From the NCBI RefSeq assembly GCF_000333895.2, contig NZ_ANFM02000013.1, positions 1-64,000 on the forward strand: a stretch of DNA of 64,000 bases, given 5' to 3'. The DNA is from Grimontia indica. Lineage in GTDB: Bacteria > Pseudomonadota > Gammaproteobacteria > Enterobacterales > Vibrionaceae. Below the pieces are notes generated by a model, which saw nothing but the letters and a program-made list of their open reading frames with translations, had not been told where the DNA came from and did not search any database. Positions 35,745 to 45,935 of the stretch are shown piece by piece. Every line of letters starts with the position of its first letter. Positions within the stretch are counted from its first letter, which is position 1. The position numbers were made by a program, and so were the translations under genes.

Positions 35745-38597
35745 TTACACAGGCTCCATCCATTCTTCCCAAGCCGCTTCCACCGCTTCACGTTCTGCTA
35801 TGAATGCACTATCGTCCACTTCCACAGACGCATCGAGCAGGTTTAGACGATGAATTTCATCGCGCATTGCGACATAGGCATCTCGTAAAGTCAGTGCTTG
35901 CGGCGTACTGAGAATGCCCGCTTGCGCCATGTCTTCGAGGATGCGGACATTATCGCTCCATCGGGTCAATGCCGGTGCGTCATTGGCATTTGCCAGCACA
36001 AAGAATTGGGTCATAAACTCAATATCTGTAATCCCGCCCGGATCTTGTTTAATGTGGAATTTACCCTTTTCCTTACTTCCAAGATGGTCACGCATTTTAT
36101 GGCGCATCTCGACCACTTCCTTGCGAAGGGCATCAATGTCGCGCTCTTTCGTCAGTACGCGCTTACGCACATCTGCAAAGCCCTTTGTCAGCAATGCATC
36201 ACCATAAACCAAACGGGTGCGCACCAGCGCCTGATGCTCCCAAGTCCAGGCTTCTTCGTTCTGATATTCTTCGAACGATTCCAGCGTGGTCACCAACATA
36301 CCTGATGCACCGGAGGGGCGAAGGCGGGTGTCGATTTCATACAACACACCCGATGCAGTGCGGGTAGAAAACAGATGGACGATACGCTGAGCCAGTCGTA
36401 GATAGAACTGGCGACTGTCTATCTCTTTCGGGCCGTCAGTGTAGGTGTTATCCGGGCAATCGTGCACGAACACTACATCCAAGTCTGAGTTGTAACCGAG
36501 CTCAATGCCTCCGACTTTGCCGTAACCAATCACCGCAAAGCCGCGGCCATCACGGCCGGATAGATGAGATGGTTGCCCATACTTTTCCGTCATCTGATAC
36601 CAAGCCTGATTCACTACCGCTTCTACAATGGCTTCAGACAGATAGGTTAAGTGATCGCTCACCTTCATCACAGGCAACACATCAGCAATGTCAGCGGCGG
36701 CAATACGGAGCAACTGGGTTTGCTTGAATTGGCGGATATTCTCCATCTGCTGCTCCATATCCTCTTCCGGAATACGGGCAAGAAAGTCAAACAGTTCGTT
36801 GCGGTATTGATCGAGTGGCGTTGGGTTGTAGAGGTGTTGCAGATCCAGAAGCTCATCCAGAAGGATCGGGTAATTTGCCAGTTGCTCTGCCACCATTGGG
36901 CTTGCGCTGCAAAGACGCACTAATTGGGTGATTGCTCCATGGTGCTCATCGAGAAGTTCCAGGTACGTTGTACGCGTGGCGATTCGAACCAACAGTTTGA
37001 GCACCCGCTCAAGCACCGCCATAGCATCTTCACGGCACACAATGTGGCTGAGCATCAGAGGCATCAGGCGGTTTACCACTTCACGGCCGCGAGGGCCCAA
37101 GGTGCGTTTTGCTAACTCCTCTTTGAATCGTAGCAATGCTTTGGCCTGATCTTCAGCTCTTTGCGCCTGCATATCGTTCAGGATCTTCTCAACCAAATCC
37201 GGATCGCGTACAGCATCCCAGATCTCACTGAATTCAGCAGCGATCTTCTCTTCTTCGTTTTCTTCTTCGTCGCCAATCAGGTTATCGAAGATGTCGTGTA
37301 CACCCTGCATGTGGAAAGCAATCTTCTCACGTAGCGCATCCCACTCCGTTTCCCCCATGGCAACAGCAAGACGCAACCTGTCACGGTCATTGTCTGGCAA
37401 GGTTTGGGTTTGCTTATCACCAATGGCTTGCAGCAAGTTCTCCACCCGGCGCAAATAGCGGTAAGATGCTTCGAGCGTGTCAGCTTCCTTCTCCGGCAGC
37501 AGCTCCAGTTCGCGAATCGCATTCAAAGTGATGAAAAGGCCACGTTTACGCAAAATCGGATCGCGACCGCCTCGGATAAGCTGGAAAGACTGGACAATAA
37601 ACTCGATTTCACGAATGCCACCCGCACCAAGCTTGATATTGTCTGTCAGGCCACGGCGACGCACTTCACTGCGGATCATGGCCTTCATACGACGCAGAGA
37701 CTGGATCGCACTGAAATCGATGTATCGACGGAACACAAAAGGACGCAGCATCTGGCGCAGAGTCTGGTAACAGGCAAACTGCTCTTTCCCCATCACGCGC
37801 GCTTTGATCATCGCGTAACGTTCCCAGTCACGCCCCTGCTCCTGATAGTAATCTTCAAGCGCTGCGAAACTCATGACCAATGGGCCACTGTCGCCGAATG
37901 GGCGAAGGCGCATGTCGACGCGATAACAGAAACCATCATAGGTTTGCTGATCCAACGCTTTGATCAAACGCTGACCGAGTCGGGTGAAGAACTGGGCATT
38001 GGCAATGCTTCGGCGAGCACCTTGGGTTTCGCCGTTCTCAGGGTATGTAAAAATAAGGTCGATATCAGAAGAGAAATTCAGCTCACCGCCACCCAGCTTA
38101 CCCATGCCGAGGATCAACATTGGCTGTGGATTTCCGTCCGCATCACAGGGCGTTCCCCACTCATTGCAGCAGAAACGGTAAAGCCAGCCGTAAGCTTCCA
38201 TGATCATGGCTTCTGCCAGTTTGGAGAGATGGGCGAGACCATCATCAAGGGAAATGGTGTCGTTAAAGTCATGCCACGCCAGCCAAACCATCTCACGTCG
38301 ACGGAAACGGCGAAGCTCACGCAACAGGCTATTTTCATCCTGCTGGCTATCGAGCTGCTCTTTCAGCAGTTTACGGTATTGCGCGATACGAAGACCGGAG
38401 CCGAGATTGTCCTTCAACCAAGGCAGCAGGTTTTCGTCATGAAGCACCGATTCATTGATGAAGTCGCTCAGTGCCAATGTGCGGGAAAGGGTTTCCCTGT
38501 CAGCACCTTGCCATTGTTCAAGGTTATGAGGCTGTTTTTCAGCCAGAGTGTCGATAGCGCGGGTTGCGCAAGCATCCAGTTCCGTGGGAAGCGACAT
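35745..38597 (-). CDS. glnE: Glutamine synthetase adenylyltransferase/deadenylylase
   Basis: A 950-residue protein with two nucleotidyltransferase domains. The N-terminal one, with GSxD as [12 protein letters not shown], is the deadenylylase. The C-terminal one, with [12 protein letters not shown], is the adenylylase. GlnD/PII-linker helical regions lie between. It adds or removes AMP on glutamine synthetase in response to PII and glutamine. In E. coli glnE is next to hldE and ygiF; here lpxL and two signalling/ion genes are interposed. Confidence 0.97.
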   Translation of the reverse strand: MSLPTELDACATRAIDTLAEKQPHNLEQWQGADRETLSRTLALSDFINESVLHDENLLPWLKDNLGSGLRIAQYRKLLKEQLDSQQDENSLLRELRRFRRREMVWLAWHDFNDTISLDDGLAHLSKLAEAMIMEAYGWLYRFCCNEWGTPCDADGNPQPMLILGMGKLGGGELNFSSDIDLIFTYPENGETQGARRSIANAQFFTRLGQRLIKALDQQTYDGFCYRVDMRLRPFGDSGPLVMSFAALEDYYQEQGRDWERYAMIKARVMGKEQFACYQTLRQMLRPFVFRRYIDFSAIQSLRRMKAMIRSEVRRRGLTDNIKLGAGGIREIEFIVQSFQLIRGGRDPILRKRGLFITLNAIRELELLPEKEADTLEASYRYLRRVENLLQAIGDKQTQTLPDNDRDRLRLAVAMGETEWDALREKIAFHMQGVHDIFDNLIGDEEENEEEKIAAEFSEIWDAVRDPDLVEKILNDMQAQRAEDQAKALLRFKEELAKRTLGPRGREVVNRLMPLMLSHIVCREDAMAVLERVLKLLVRIATRTTYLELLDEHHGAITQLVRLCSASPMVAEQLANYPILLDELLDLQHLYNPTPLDQYRNELFDFLARIPEEDMEQQMENIRQFKQTQLLRIAAADIADVLPVMKVSDHLTYLSEAIVEAVVNQAWYQMTEKYGQPSHLSGRDGRGFAVIGYGKVGGIELGYNSDLDVVFVHDCPDNTYTDGPKEIDSRQFYLRLAQRIVHLFSTRTASGVLYEIDTRLRPSGASGMLVTTLESFEEYQNEEAWTWEHQALVRTRLVYGDALLTKGFADVRKRVLTKERDIDALRKEVVEMRHKMRDHLGSKEKGKFHIKQDPGGITDIEFMTQFFVLANANDAPALTRWSDNVRILEDMAQAGILSTPQALTLRDAYVAMRDEIHRLNLLDASVEVDDSAFIAEREAVEAAWEEWMEPV

Positions 38598-38642
38598 CGG
38601 TGTTCTTTCCTTTGAGCTTTCTAGTTAACCTTAAAATATCAT

Positions 38643-38671
38643 AAAAAAAGCCCACACAATCGGTGGGCTTC
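38643..38671 (-). terminator. Terminator of the chemoreceptor gene
   Basis: The stem GCCCAC / GTGGGC with a seven-base loop has seven A on the plus side, giving a U run on the minus-strand transcript. It lies just past the chemoreceptor stop codon. Confidence 0.8.
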
Positions 38672-38689
38672 CTCATTCCTAAACGGAAA

Positions 38690-40288
38690 TCAAACCGCAA
38701 ACTCTTTGATTTTCAGATCCAGCTGTTCTGCATTGCCCTGCATGCTTTCTGAGGTTTCGGCCAGCTCAGTCACCACAGTCACAGACGCCTCCACAAGCTC
38801 TCGGACATTGGTCAGATTCTGGTTCATCTCATCAGCCACAGAGGCTTGCTGCTCTGCGGCGGTGGCGATATGGAAGTTCATGTCGTTGATTTGGGAGATT
38901 TGCTCCACAATCAGGTTCAGCTCTTCACCCGCTTTGCTGACTGACTCTACGCTTTCCACCGCTTCCACCACGCTTTGCTCCATCAAGCCAACCGCCTGCT
39001 GAGCGGAAGACTGAAGCTGGGTGATCATATCTTGAATTTCTAAAGTGGCTTTCTGCGTGTTTTGCGCCAGGTTGCGAACTTCATCTGCTACCACGGCAAA
39101 GCCACGTCCCATTTCACCGGCACGCGCTGCCTCAATGGCCGCATTAAGTGCCAGCAGATTGGTTTGCTCTGAAATCCCCTGAATGGTCACGACCACAGAA
39201 CTGATTTTCTCAACGCGCTCTTCCACCTGATTAACCACGCTCGCTGACTCTCGGATATCATCAGACAGCTTGTTGATAGTCGAAATCGTGTTGCTCACGT
39301 ACTGCTGACCATTCGCCACCTGCTCGCGGGACGCTTCTGTCGCCTGAGAAGCTGCACGCGCATGACCCGCCACATCCTGTACCGTGGACGTCATTTCACT
39401 CATGGCTGACGCCAACTGGTCAATTTCACCGAACTGTTCTTTGGCAGACTCACGGGTTTCATCCATGCTGATACTCATCACCTCAGCCATATCAGACAAT
39501 TCTTCCGAAGAGTGACGCTGCGTTTTAATCACGCTCGACAGTTGAATACGGCTTTTTTCCAGTTCACGCGCCAACTCACCGAACTCATCTTTGCAGTCCA
39601 TCACCACGGGCACACTCAGGTTCTTCTGAGCCATATTACGCATACCGTCTATCAAGCAATTGATTTGGCGAAGCATCAGGTTAGAGCCGCCCAGCAGGAT
39701 GACCATAAAGGCAACAATCATAAGCGCGGTTTGCCATGCCACCTGAATCAGATAAGCGTTGTAGTATTGTTCTGCCGCGGAATCTGGTTGAGAAGAAATG
39801 GACAGCCAATCGGTGCTTCCTACCGGCACCGCAATGCCATGGCGCCCCTCGTTGGCAAGATGGTAGGTAAATTCACCCTGAGTATTTCGAATCACTTCCG
39901 TCAGCATCCGGCCATTTTCAAGTGGCAGGTTCAAACCATCAAAATTACGGATACTTGGGTGTGCAAGAACTTCACCTGTTTTACGGTTGGTGAAGTAGAT
40001 GTATTGGTTAATTTCGCTGGTTGCGTTTTCTCGGCTCACCACGCGCTGAAGCAGCGATGTGCCGTTCTCTTCTTTCAAAAGCTCTTTTGCCATTTCAGCA
40101 CTTCGCAATGCCAGACTATGGCTTTGCGCTTCAGTGACCTCACTGACAGAGTCTCGGAACGTATTGGCGTCCCACAGCTGTTTTGCCACCAATAGCAAGG
40201 TACTGAAAACCATTAAAAGAATGAGTTTGGGAACCAGTTTGATGTTGGCAACGGCCTTTTCCCAAGGCCTGAATATCATCTGTGACAT
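38690..40288 (-). CDS. Methyl-accepting chemotaxis protein
   Basis: A 532-residue transducer. Helix 1 (about 18-38) and helix 2 (about 185-207) flank a roughly 145-residue periplasmic sensor of single-Cache size (IYFTNRKTGEVLAHP, GIAVPVGSTDWLSISSQ). A HAMP domain (about 208-262) and the signalling domain follow; its hairpin tip reads ISEQTNLLALNAAIEAARAG with GRGFAVVADEVRNLA, both invariant in MCPs. No C-terminal NWETF-type pentapeptide for CheR binding is present. The ligand is unknown. It sits between glnE and a K+ channel gene and is transcribed alone. Confidence 0.93.
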   Translation of the reverse strand: MSQMIFRPWEKAVANIKLVPKLILLMVFSTLLLVAKQLWDANTFRDSVSEVTEAQSHSLALRSAEMAKELLKEENGTSLLQRVVSRENATSEINQYIYFTNRKTGEVLAHPSIRNFDGLNLPLENGRMLTEVIRNTQGEFTYHLANEGRHGIAVPVGSTDWLSISSQPDSAAEQYYNAYLIQVAWQTALMIVAFMVILLGGSNLMLRQINCLIDGMRNMAQKNLSVPVVMDCKDEFGELARELEKSRIQLSSVIKTQRHSSEELSDMAEVMSISMDETRESAKEQFGEIDQLASAMSEMTSTVQDVAGHARAASQATEASREQVANGQQYVSNTISTINKLSDDIRESASVVNQVEERVEKISSVVVTIQGISEQTNLLALNAAIEAARAGEMGRGFAVVADEVRNLAQNTQKATLEIQDMITQLQSSAQQAVGLMEQSVVEAVESVESVSKAGEELNLIVEQISQINDMNFHIATAAEQQASVADEMNQNLTNVRELVEASVTVVTELAETSESMQGNAEQLDLKIKEFAV

Positions 40289-40436
40289 TCTCGATGACTC
40301 CTTGATAGTTGCATCGCCTAAACTGCGATACAGTAGAGAGAAAGCAAGCGGAATAGGGTTAGGTATCTGTCGAGAGTAAACTTCGGTAGAGATGCTGAGC
40401 CCTAAAGAACTAACGGCAGCACAGGTTGTTTATTGA

Positions 40437-41222
40437 GTGATGAGCGAGACCGAAACGAAAAACTTAGATCTGAATCCGATGGGATTGTTGAGTCTGTTGC
40501 TTTCCTTTGTCTCACTTTGTGTGGTCACTACCATTTTATTGCTGCCTAAAAGCGACCCTCTTTATACCTTATTGCTAGGCATCGATACGCTGATTTGTCT
40601 GATATTTTTGCTACAAATCGCCCTACATCTTCTTAAAAGTGATAACAAAGTCACTTATTTGAAAACACATTGGATAGATATTCTCGCCAGCATTCCTGTG
40701 GTCGAAGCATTGCGTTTCGCCCGCATTTTTCAAATCTTCCGCGTCATACGCCTTATTCAACAAAGTCAGTCACTGCTCACCTACATGAGCGAAAATAGAA
40801 ACGAAACCACCATGGCAACCATTCTGTTGCTCCTGACGGTTCTTGTTTCCACTGGTTCTGCCGCGGTATTTGCGTTTGAAAGCCCCGCAGTCGAAGCCAA
40901 CATCACCAGCCTGACCGATGCTATCTGGTGGGTGTTTGTCACCATCTCGACAGTAGGTTATGGCGATTACTACCCTGTGACGCCGGCAGGGCGCGCTGTC
41001 GCGGTAATAGTGATTATGTGTGGCGTGGGGATTTTTGGTGCCATCACCGGCCTTGTGACTTCCTATGTCACTAAGCCGGAGAAGAAAGCGCAGGAAAGAG
41101 AAGAACGCCGCCGCGAAGCGCTGGAACTGATTCTCACGCAGCAAACTGAAATATTGGAGCGTCTTGCGGCAATTGAAGCCAAGCTGGAGGACAAACCACC
41201 TCCGCAACAAGCAAAAAAATAG
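40437..41222 (+). CDS. Voltage-gated-type potassium channel protein
   Basis: A 261-residue six-helix ion channel. Four N-terminal helices form a voltage-sensor-like domain; the fourth (about 88-110, ALRFARIFQIFRVIRLI) has regularly spaced arginines as in S4. The pore helix and selectivity filter TISTVGYGDYYPVT follow, then the last helix. A cytoplasmic C-terminal coiled coil (about 215-261) could assemble the tetramer. The filter TVGYGD predicts K+ selectivity. ATG at 40437 or 40440 could be used. Confidence 0.88.
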   Translation: MMSETETKNLDLNPMGLLSLLLSFVSLCVVTTILLLPKSDPLYTLLLGIDTLICLIFLLQIALHLLKSDNKVTYLKTHWIDILASIPVVEALRFARIFQIFRVIRLIQQSQSLLTYMSENRNETTMATILLLLTVLVSTGSAAVFAFESPAVEANITSLTDAIWWVFVTISTVGYGDYYPVTPAGRAVAVIVIMCGVGIFGAITGLVTSYVTKPEKKAQEREERRREALELILTQQTEILERLAAIEAKLEDKPPPQQAKK

Positions 41223-41244
41223 CGCCATCAGGCGCTATTTTTCG
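41213..41244. terminator. Bidirectional terminator channel gene / ygiF
   Basis: The stem AAATAGCGCC / GGCGCTATTT with ATCA loop overlaps the stop codon of the channel gene. A run of A lies on the left and T on the right, so it serves both convergent genes. Confidence 0.85.
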
Positions 41245-41255
41245 ATATTCAGAAT

Positions 41256-42782
41256 TTAGATATCCCAATAGGGATCAAGCTGTAGACCAATCTGACGCGA
41301 TTGCATCATGGCATGCAGCAAAGATTCTTCCTTGCGACCCAGCCATTTTTCGATCTGCGCGCGATCTTCCTCTTCCAAATCTTCATCATCAGCCAGCTTT
41401 CTGACCGGCTCAAGCAGCTGAAAGTCTTCAATGCCCTGCAACAAATCCAGCCAAGGAAGACGGAAGGTTTCACGTTCTTCACTGTCATAAAGGGCAGCAA
41501 CACAGCACCCTGACATCAGGTTTCGGGTCAGGCGCGGCTGTTGATCCAGATACGCAAAACGATCCAGCTCATTACCTTCCGCAAAGACACTCAACAGCTC
41601 ATCCCAGGATTGGGCCATCGAGCGGTTAGCGAACTGGCGGATTTGCTCACCCAGTTTCTCACGGGCTTTGTCATCCAGGAACGGTTGCCAGCCTCGGGTA
41701 AGAATCCAACGGCTCAAATCAAGCAGCAGGTTGCAATAACGGCTTGAGTGCAGGAGTTCCAACACTTCCGCACGCTCTGGCAATGCGTCATAGCGATCCG
41801 AGAGCTTTGCCATCAACGGCTTTTGCGCGTTCAGTTTACGCAGGAAGTGACCTTTGTCGTCGAGAAGACGCTCAATGGCACGGCCTTCATAAACCCATTC
41901 CAGCTCCCCTTCCAGCCATTGCAGCTCCTGACGAAGCAGCGCACTGGCACGACGGGGAATAAGACCGCCGTAAAGCACCAGAGCCTGACGGATAAGCGAC
42001 ACTGCATTACACATCTCAAAGATAGCATTCTGTTCAGGACGCTCTACGTAGATTTGCTCGTGGTAATGCCAGTGGTCGAGCGCATGCTCGAGCGCTTTCA
42101 CAAATGATTGCTCTACCGTCATCAGGCCATTCACTTTGACCATGGTCAGCGGTTTCACTGGCTCGCCTTCGTAGCCTGTCGCCAAGCGGTAGCCACGGGC
42201 GGCTTTACTCAGGTTACCCAAACGCAGGCCGCCGTTTTCTGCCAGCTCGCGTGCCAACACAAACAGCGCATCCGTCTGACCAGACTTCAGCTCAAGCTCT
42301 ACTTCGCAAATCGGGTCATAACCGCCCTCTTCCGTTGTGACCTCGCCGCTGTCGAAAGCCAGTTCTACCTGACTGCTGTCAGGCATCGCAAGCAGCCACT
42401 GCTGGCGCTCAAAATCAGTAGAGAACAAAGGATTCAGGTTAGCACTGAGTGCTTCGATGTCTAAACCTTCTGGCCAGGCATCGGCAGGGATCAAGGAAAG
42501 GTCAGGAACCGGAGAGTCCAGTTCTGCATTGTATTCCGGACGTTGATGAAGTCCTGCAACAACGCGTCCTGCGGTTTTCAGTGTCTGCACAAACACGTCA
42601 TCATAACGTCTGACACGAAGGCCTATATCATGGCGTCGCAGCAGGTAATCCGGGGTGTCATAGTAAATATTGCCGAGGTCTCGCTGGCGTTGCTGCAATA
42701 CCTTTAAATCAGCAATTTTGTCCCGGATCTGGCGTGAAAAATCCGTCGAAACAAAAAACTTTAGCTCTATCTCAGTTTCCAT
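41256..42782 (-). CDS. ygiF: Inorganic triphosphatase YgiF (CYTH-CHAD)
   Basis: A 508-residue protein from the ATG at 42782, chosen because METEIELKF places the CYTH signature ExExK at residues 2-6 as in the family. An upstream in-frame ATG would add 29 hydrophobic residues. Residues about 1-200 are the CYTH triphosphate tunnel and about 220-500 a CHAD domain rich in conserved His/Arg. E. coli YgiF cleaves tripolyphosphate; CHAD domains bind polyphosphate. Its neighbour is a phosphate-uptake pair, a plausible functional link. Confidence 0.9.
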   Translation of the reverse strand: METEIELKFFVSTDFSRQIRDKIADLKVLQQRQRDLGNIYYDTPDYLLRRHDIGLRVRRYDDVFVQTLKTAGRVVAGLHQRPEYNAELDSPVPDLSLIPADAWPEGLDIEALSANLNPLFSTDFERQQWLLAMPDSSQVELAFDSGEVTTEEGGYDPICEVELELKSGQTDALFVLARELAENGGLRLGNLSKAARGYRLATGYEGEPVKPLTMVKVNGLMTVEQSFVKALEHALDHWHYHEQIYVERPEQNAIFEMCNAVSLIRQALVLYGGLIPRRASALLRQELQWLEGELEWVYEGRAIERLLDDKGHFLRKLNAQKPLMAKLSDRYDALPERAEVLELLHSSRYCNLLLDLSRWILTRGWQPFLDDKAREKLGEQIRQFANRSMAQSWDELLSVFAEGNELDRFAYLDQQPRLTRNLMSGCCVAALYDSEERETFRLPWLDLLQGIEDFQLLEPVRKLADDEDLEEEDRAQIEKWLGRKEESLLHAMMQSRQIGLQLDPYWDI

Positions 42783-43008
42783 AAAGGTACCTATAACCAA
42801 TAGCAGAACAAGGATATGGATATTCGCTAAGTCGGGCAAGAGACTTTCATTGATCTGAAACGGTATCAATACAAATGTGATTGCGATAACATTCGCCGCC
42901 TAAATAACCATCGCGTCACTAGAAACTCATACTCCTGAAACATTCAGATGAGTTCCGGTGTAATATTTAGCCTGATCCTTTGGACAGGTCTTTTAGGTAG
43001 ATACGGCT

Positions 43009-43689
43009 ATGCCTGTAAATACAATTGTTGGGCTGTTCGCAAAGAGCCCTTTAAAACCTTTGCAACGCCACGTGAGCCGCGTTAATGACTGCTGTTCACT
43101 GTTGGTCCCTTTCTTTGAAGCATGTGAGAAAGGCGATTGGGAACGTGCAGAACAACTGCGCCACGAGATTTCCACGATTGAGAAAGAAGCTGATGTGCTC
43201 AAACGTGAAATCCGTCTCAAATTGCCTCGCGGTCTGTTCCTCCCGGTAGATCGTACTGACATGCTCGACCTGCTTATCCAACAGGACAAGCTTGCAAACC
43301 TCGCCAAAGATATTGCCGGCCGCGTGATTGGTCGACAACTCCAAGTCCCTTCCTTGCTCTACACCGACTTCGTCGCTTACGTGCAACGTTGTCTGGATGC
43401 TGCCGAACAGGCACGTCGCGTTATCAGTGAATTGGATGAACTGCTGGAAACTGGCTTTAAAGGACGTGAAGTCACTCTGGTTGAAGAAATGATCCACCAG
43501 TTGGATACCATTGAGGGCGATACTGACTCAATGCAAATCAAGCTTCGCCAGCAATTGATGTCAATCGAGAGTGAATACAACCCGGTTGATGTGATGTTCC
43601 TTTACAAGATTCTTGAATGGGTCGGCGCTATCGCTGATCAGGCACAACGTGTTGGCTCGCGTCTAGAGCTGATGCTGTCGCGCTCGTAA
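43009..43689 (+). CDS. TIGR00153/DUF47 family PhoU-like protein
   Basis: A 226-residue all-helical protein of the PhoU-related DUF47 family. It begins MPVNTIVGLFAKSPLKPLQ and has ETGFKGREV and the C-terminal KILEWVGAIADQAQRVGSRLELML typical of the family. Genes of this family regularly precede pit-type phosphate transporters and are thought to modulate them. The gap to pitA is 35 bases, so both are in one operon. Confidence 0.92.
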   Translation: MPVNTIVGLFAKSPLKPLQRHVSRVNDCCSLLVPFFEACEKGDWERAEQLRHEISTIEKEADVLKREIRLKLPRGLFLPVDRTDMLDLLIQQDKLANLAKDIAGRVIGRQLQVPSLLYTDFVAYVQRCLDAAEQARRVISELDELLETGFKGREVTLVEEMIHQLDTIEGDTDSMQIKLRQQLMSIESEYNPVDVMFLYKILEWVGAIADQAQRVGSRLELMLSRS

Positions 43690-43724
43690 CGCGCCATTCA
43701 TCTAAGAGATAACAAGGTAAAACA

Positions 43725-44990
43725 ATGGAAATCCTAGCGAATTACGGCACCATTATTATTTTGGTGGCCGCAGTCTTTGGTTTCATGATGGCTATCGGTA
43801 TCGGTGCAAATGACGTTGCCAACGCCATGGGTACGTCAGTGGGTTCTAAAGCGCTGACCGTTAAACAAGCCATCATCATTGCGATGATTTTTGAATTCGC
43901 CGGCGCTTATCTGGCCGGTGGTGAAGTGACAGACACCATCCGAAAAGGGGTGATTGAAACGTCGCTTTACGCTTCCCAACCTGAAGTGCTGGTTTACGGC
44001 ATGATGTCAGCGCTACTGGCAGCGGGTACCTGGCTGCTGGTTGCGTCCTACATGGGCTGGCCGGTTTCTACGACCCACTCCATCATCGGTGCGATCATCG
44101 GTTTCGCCTGTGTGTCTGTGGGTACCGAAGCGGTGGACTGGAGTTCCGTGCAAGGCATCGTAGGCAGCTGGCTTGTCACGCCGTTGATTTCCGGTGTGTT
44201 CGCTTACGCGATTTTTGTCAGCGCCCAGCGTTTGATTTTTGATACCGACAAACCGCTGATCAATGCCAAGCGTTTCGTACCGGTATACATGTTCCTGACA
44301 GCGATGATTATCGCTATGGTGACGATCAAGAAGGGTCTGAAGCACGTCGGCTTGCATCTTTCTACCGGTGAAGCAGTGATGGTATCCATTGCGGTTTCTT
44401 CTCTGATCATGATGTTCGGTTACGTCTACATCAGCCGCAAATACAAAGACGACACAGCAAGCGCAAATGGCTATCAAGGTGTTGAGCGCGTGTTCAGCCT
44501 GTTGATGGTCGTGACAGCCTGTGCCATGGCATTCGCACACGGTTCAAACGACGTAGCAAACGCGATTGGTCCACTGTCGGCTATCGTTTCTACCGTTGAA
44601 CACATGGGCCAAATCACCGAGAAGAGCACCATTGCATGGTGGATTCTGCCTCTGGGTGGTATCGGTATCGTGGTGGGTCTGGCAACTTTGGGTCACAAAG
44701 TGATGGCGACAGTAGGTTCAGGTATTACTGAGCTAACACCAAGCCGTGGCTTCGCCGCTCAGCTGGCAACCGCATCAACCGTTGTTCTGGCATCTGGTAC
44801 GGGCCTTCCTATCTCTACCACGCAAACGCTGGTCGGTGCGGTGTTGGGTGTTGGTTTTGCCCGTGGTATCGGTGCTCTGAATCTGGGTGTCGTGCGTAAT
44901 ATCGTGGCTTCTTGGGTAGTCACCCTACCAGCCGGTGCGCTGCTTGCAGTGATTTTCTTCTACGTTATGCAGGCTGCATTCGGCGTATAA
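43725..44990 (+). CDS. pitA: Low-affinity inorganic phosphate transporter PitA
   Basis: A 421-residue PiT-family (PF01384) carrier. The two inverted signature repeats are visible: GIGANDVANAMGTSVGSKAL (about 26-45) and HGSNDVANAIGPLSAI (about 272-287). About ten to twelve transmembrane helices are present. It takes up metal-phosphate complexes with protons or cations. It is co-transcribed with the DUF47 partner and closed by a terminator. Confidence 0.95.
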   Translation: MEILANYGTIIILVAAVFGFMMAIGIGANDVANAMGTSVGSKALTVKQAIIIAMIFEFAGAYLAGGEVTDTIRKGVIETSLYASQPEVLVYGMMSALLAAGTWLLVASYMGWPVSTTHSIIGAIIGFACVSVGTEAVDWSSVQGIVGSWLVTPLISGVFAYAIFVSAQRLIFDTDKPLINAKRFVPVYMFLTAMIIAMVTIKKGLKHVGLHLSTGEAVMVSIAVSSLIMMFGYVYISRKYKDDTASANGYQGVERVFSLLMVVTACAMAFAHGSNDVANAIGPLSAIVSTVEHMGQITEKSTIAWWILPLGGIGIVVGLATLGHKVMATVGSGITELTPSRGFAAQLATASTVVLASGTGLPISTTQTLVGAVLGVGFARGIGALNLGVVRNIVASWVVTLPAGALLAVIFFYVMQAAFGV

Positions 44991-45047
44991 GACAAACTAA
45001 GAAAGGCATTTCAGTCACGTTTTTGTGCAGTGATGTCAGTCTTCGGT

Positions 45048-45078
45048 CAAAAAAGGGAGGTTATGCCTCCCTTTTGTT
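45048..45078 (+). terminator. Terminator of pitA operon
   Basis: The stem AAAAGGGAGG / CCTCCCTTTT with a TTATG loop lies about 60 bases after the pitA stop. Confidence 0.83.
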
Positions 45079-45149
45079 GTACCTGAACCCCAAAATTTTT
45101 TAGTATTTGGCACAAACAGATACTCACGACCAAAACAAAGGAATACTCC

Positions 45150-45764
45150 GTGAAGCAACTTTTCTCTGCCCTGGCTGTACTTATGATGCTGGCGGTCCCT
45201 GCTGCACATGCGAAGGACAACTACATCTCAGATGAGCTTTTCACTTACATGCATTCTGGCCCGGGCACCCAGTTCCGTATTATCGGCAGTGTGGATGCGG
45301 GCACGAAAGTAACAGTTGTGGACAGTAACCGTAACGCAGGCTACACCCAAGTTATCGATGATCGTGGTCGTAAAGGCTGGGTTGAGACCAAGTATGTTTC
45401 TAACCAACCAGGCCTGAAAGTTCGTGTACCTGCATTGGAAGAAGAACTGAAGCAGGTAAAAGAAGCACTGTCAAGTGCACAAGGCGATGCCGAAGCAAAA
45501 ACCAAAGGCCTGATTGAATCTCTGGATCAGCGTAACGCACAGGTGAAAGAGCTGGAGCAACACACCAGCGAACTGAACCAGAAGCTGATCGATGCGCAAA
45601 CCGAAATCCGCGAACTGCGCGCACGTATCGACACTCAGAAAGATGACCTTCTGATGCGCTACTTTGCTTACGGTGGCATGGTAGCGGGTGGTGGTCTGCT
45701 GTTTGGTCTTATCCTGCCGCACCTGATCCCACGCCGCAAGAAGCGTAATAACGGTTGGGCGTAA
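45150..45764 (+). CDS. ygiM: TIGR04211 SH3-domain protein YgiM
   Basis: A 204-residue protein starting with GTG at 45150, with AAAGGA eight to twelve bases upstream. An N-terminal signal (to about residue 21, AHA-KD) is followed by a bacterial SH3 domain (about 22-88; SGPGTQFRIIGSVDAGTKV, GRKGWVETKYV), a long coiled coil (about 95-168) and a C-terminal transmembrane helix (about 172-192) with a basic tail. It is an envelope protein of unknown function. Its place just before cca is conserved with E. coli, although the gspAB gene is inserted between here. Confidence 0.9.
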   Translation: MKQLFSALAVLMMLAVPAAHAKDNYISDELFTYMHSGPGTQFRIIGSVDAGTKVTVVDSNRNAGYTQVIDDRGRKGWVETKYVSNQPGLKVRVPALEEELKQVKEALSSAQGDAEAKTKGLIESLDQRNAQVKELEQHTSELNQKLIDAQTEIRELRARIDTQKDDLLMRYFAYGGMVAGGGLLFGLILPHLIPRRKKRNNGWA

Positions 45765-45782
45765 GCGATAACCGAAAGACAA

Positions 45783-45812
45783 CAAAAAAAGCCGCGTAAG
45801 CGGCTTTTTTGT
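45783..45812. terminator. Terminator of ygiM
   Basis: The stem AAAAAAGCCGC / GCGGCTTTTTT with GTAA loop immediately follows ygiM. It is symmetrical enough to work on both strands. Confidence 0.87.
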
Positions 45813-45860
45813 TTTTTGAATCAGCGTAAAAGGCGACAGCGTTTGGCTTTTACTACTTTT

Positions 45861-45909
45861 CCCAGAACCCAGAACCTAGAACCTAGGACCTAGGACCTAG
45901 GACCTAGGA
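45861..45909. repeat. CTAGG-type tandem array, copy 2 (ygiM/gspAB)
   Basis: Seven head-to-tail 7-base units: CCCAGAA twice, CCTAGAA once, then CCTAGGA four times, followed by a short A run and another CTCTAG. Units grow more uniform from left to right. It lies in the gap between convergent ygiM and the gspAB gene, 26 bases before the gspAB stop. Confidence 0.85.
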
Positions 45910-45935
45910 AAAAACTCTAGACGCGAACTCTTGCA

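Noticed and set aside
37404-38615. Long plus-strand frame opposite glnE (403 codons)
   Set aside because: It is complementary to conserved GlnE sequence and has no domain signature; a codon-usage shadow.
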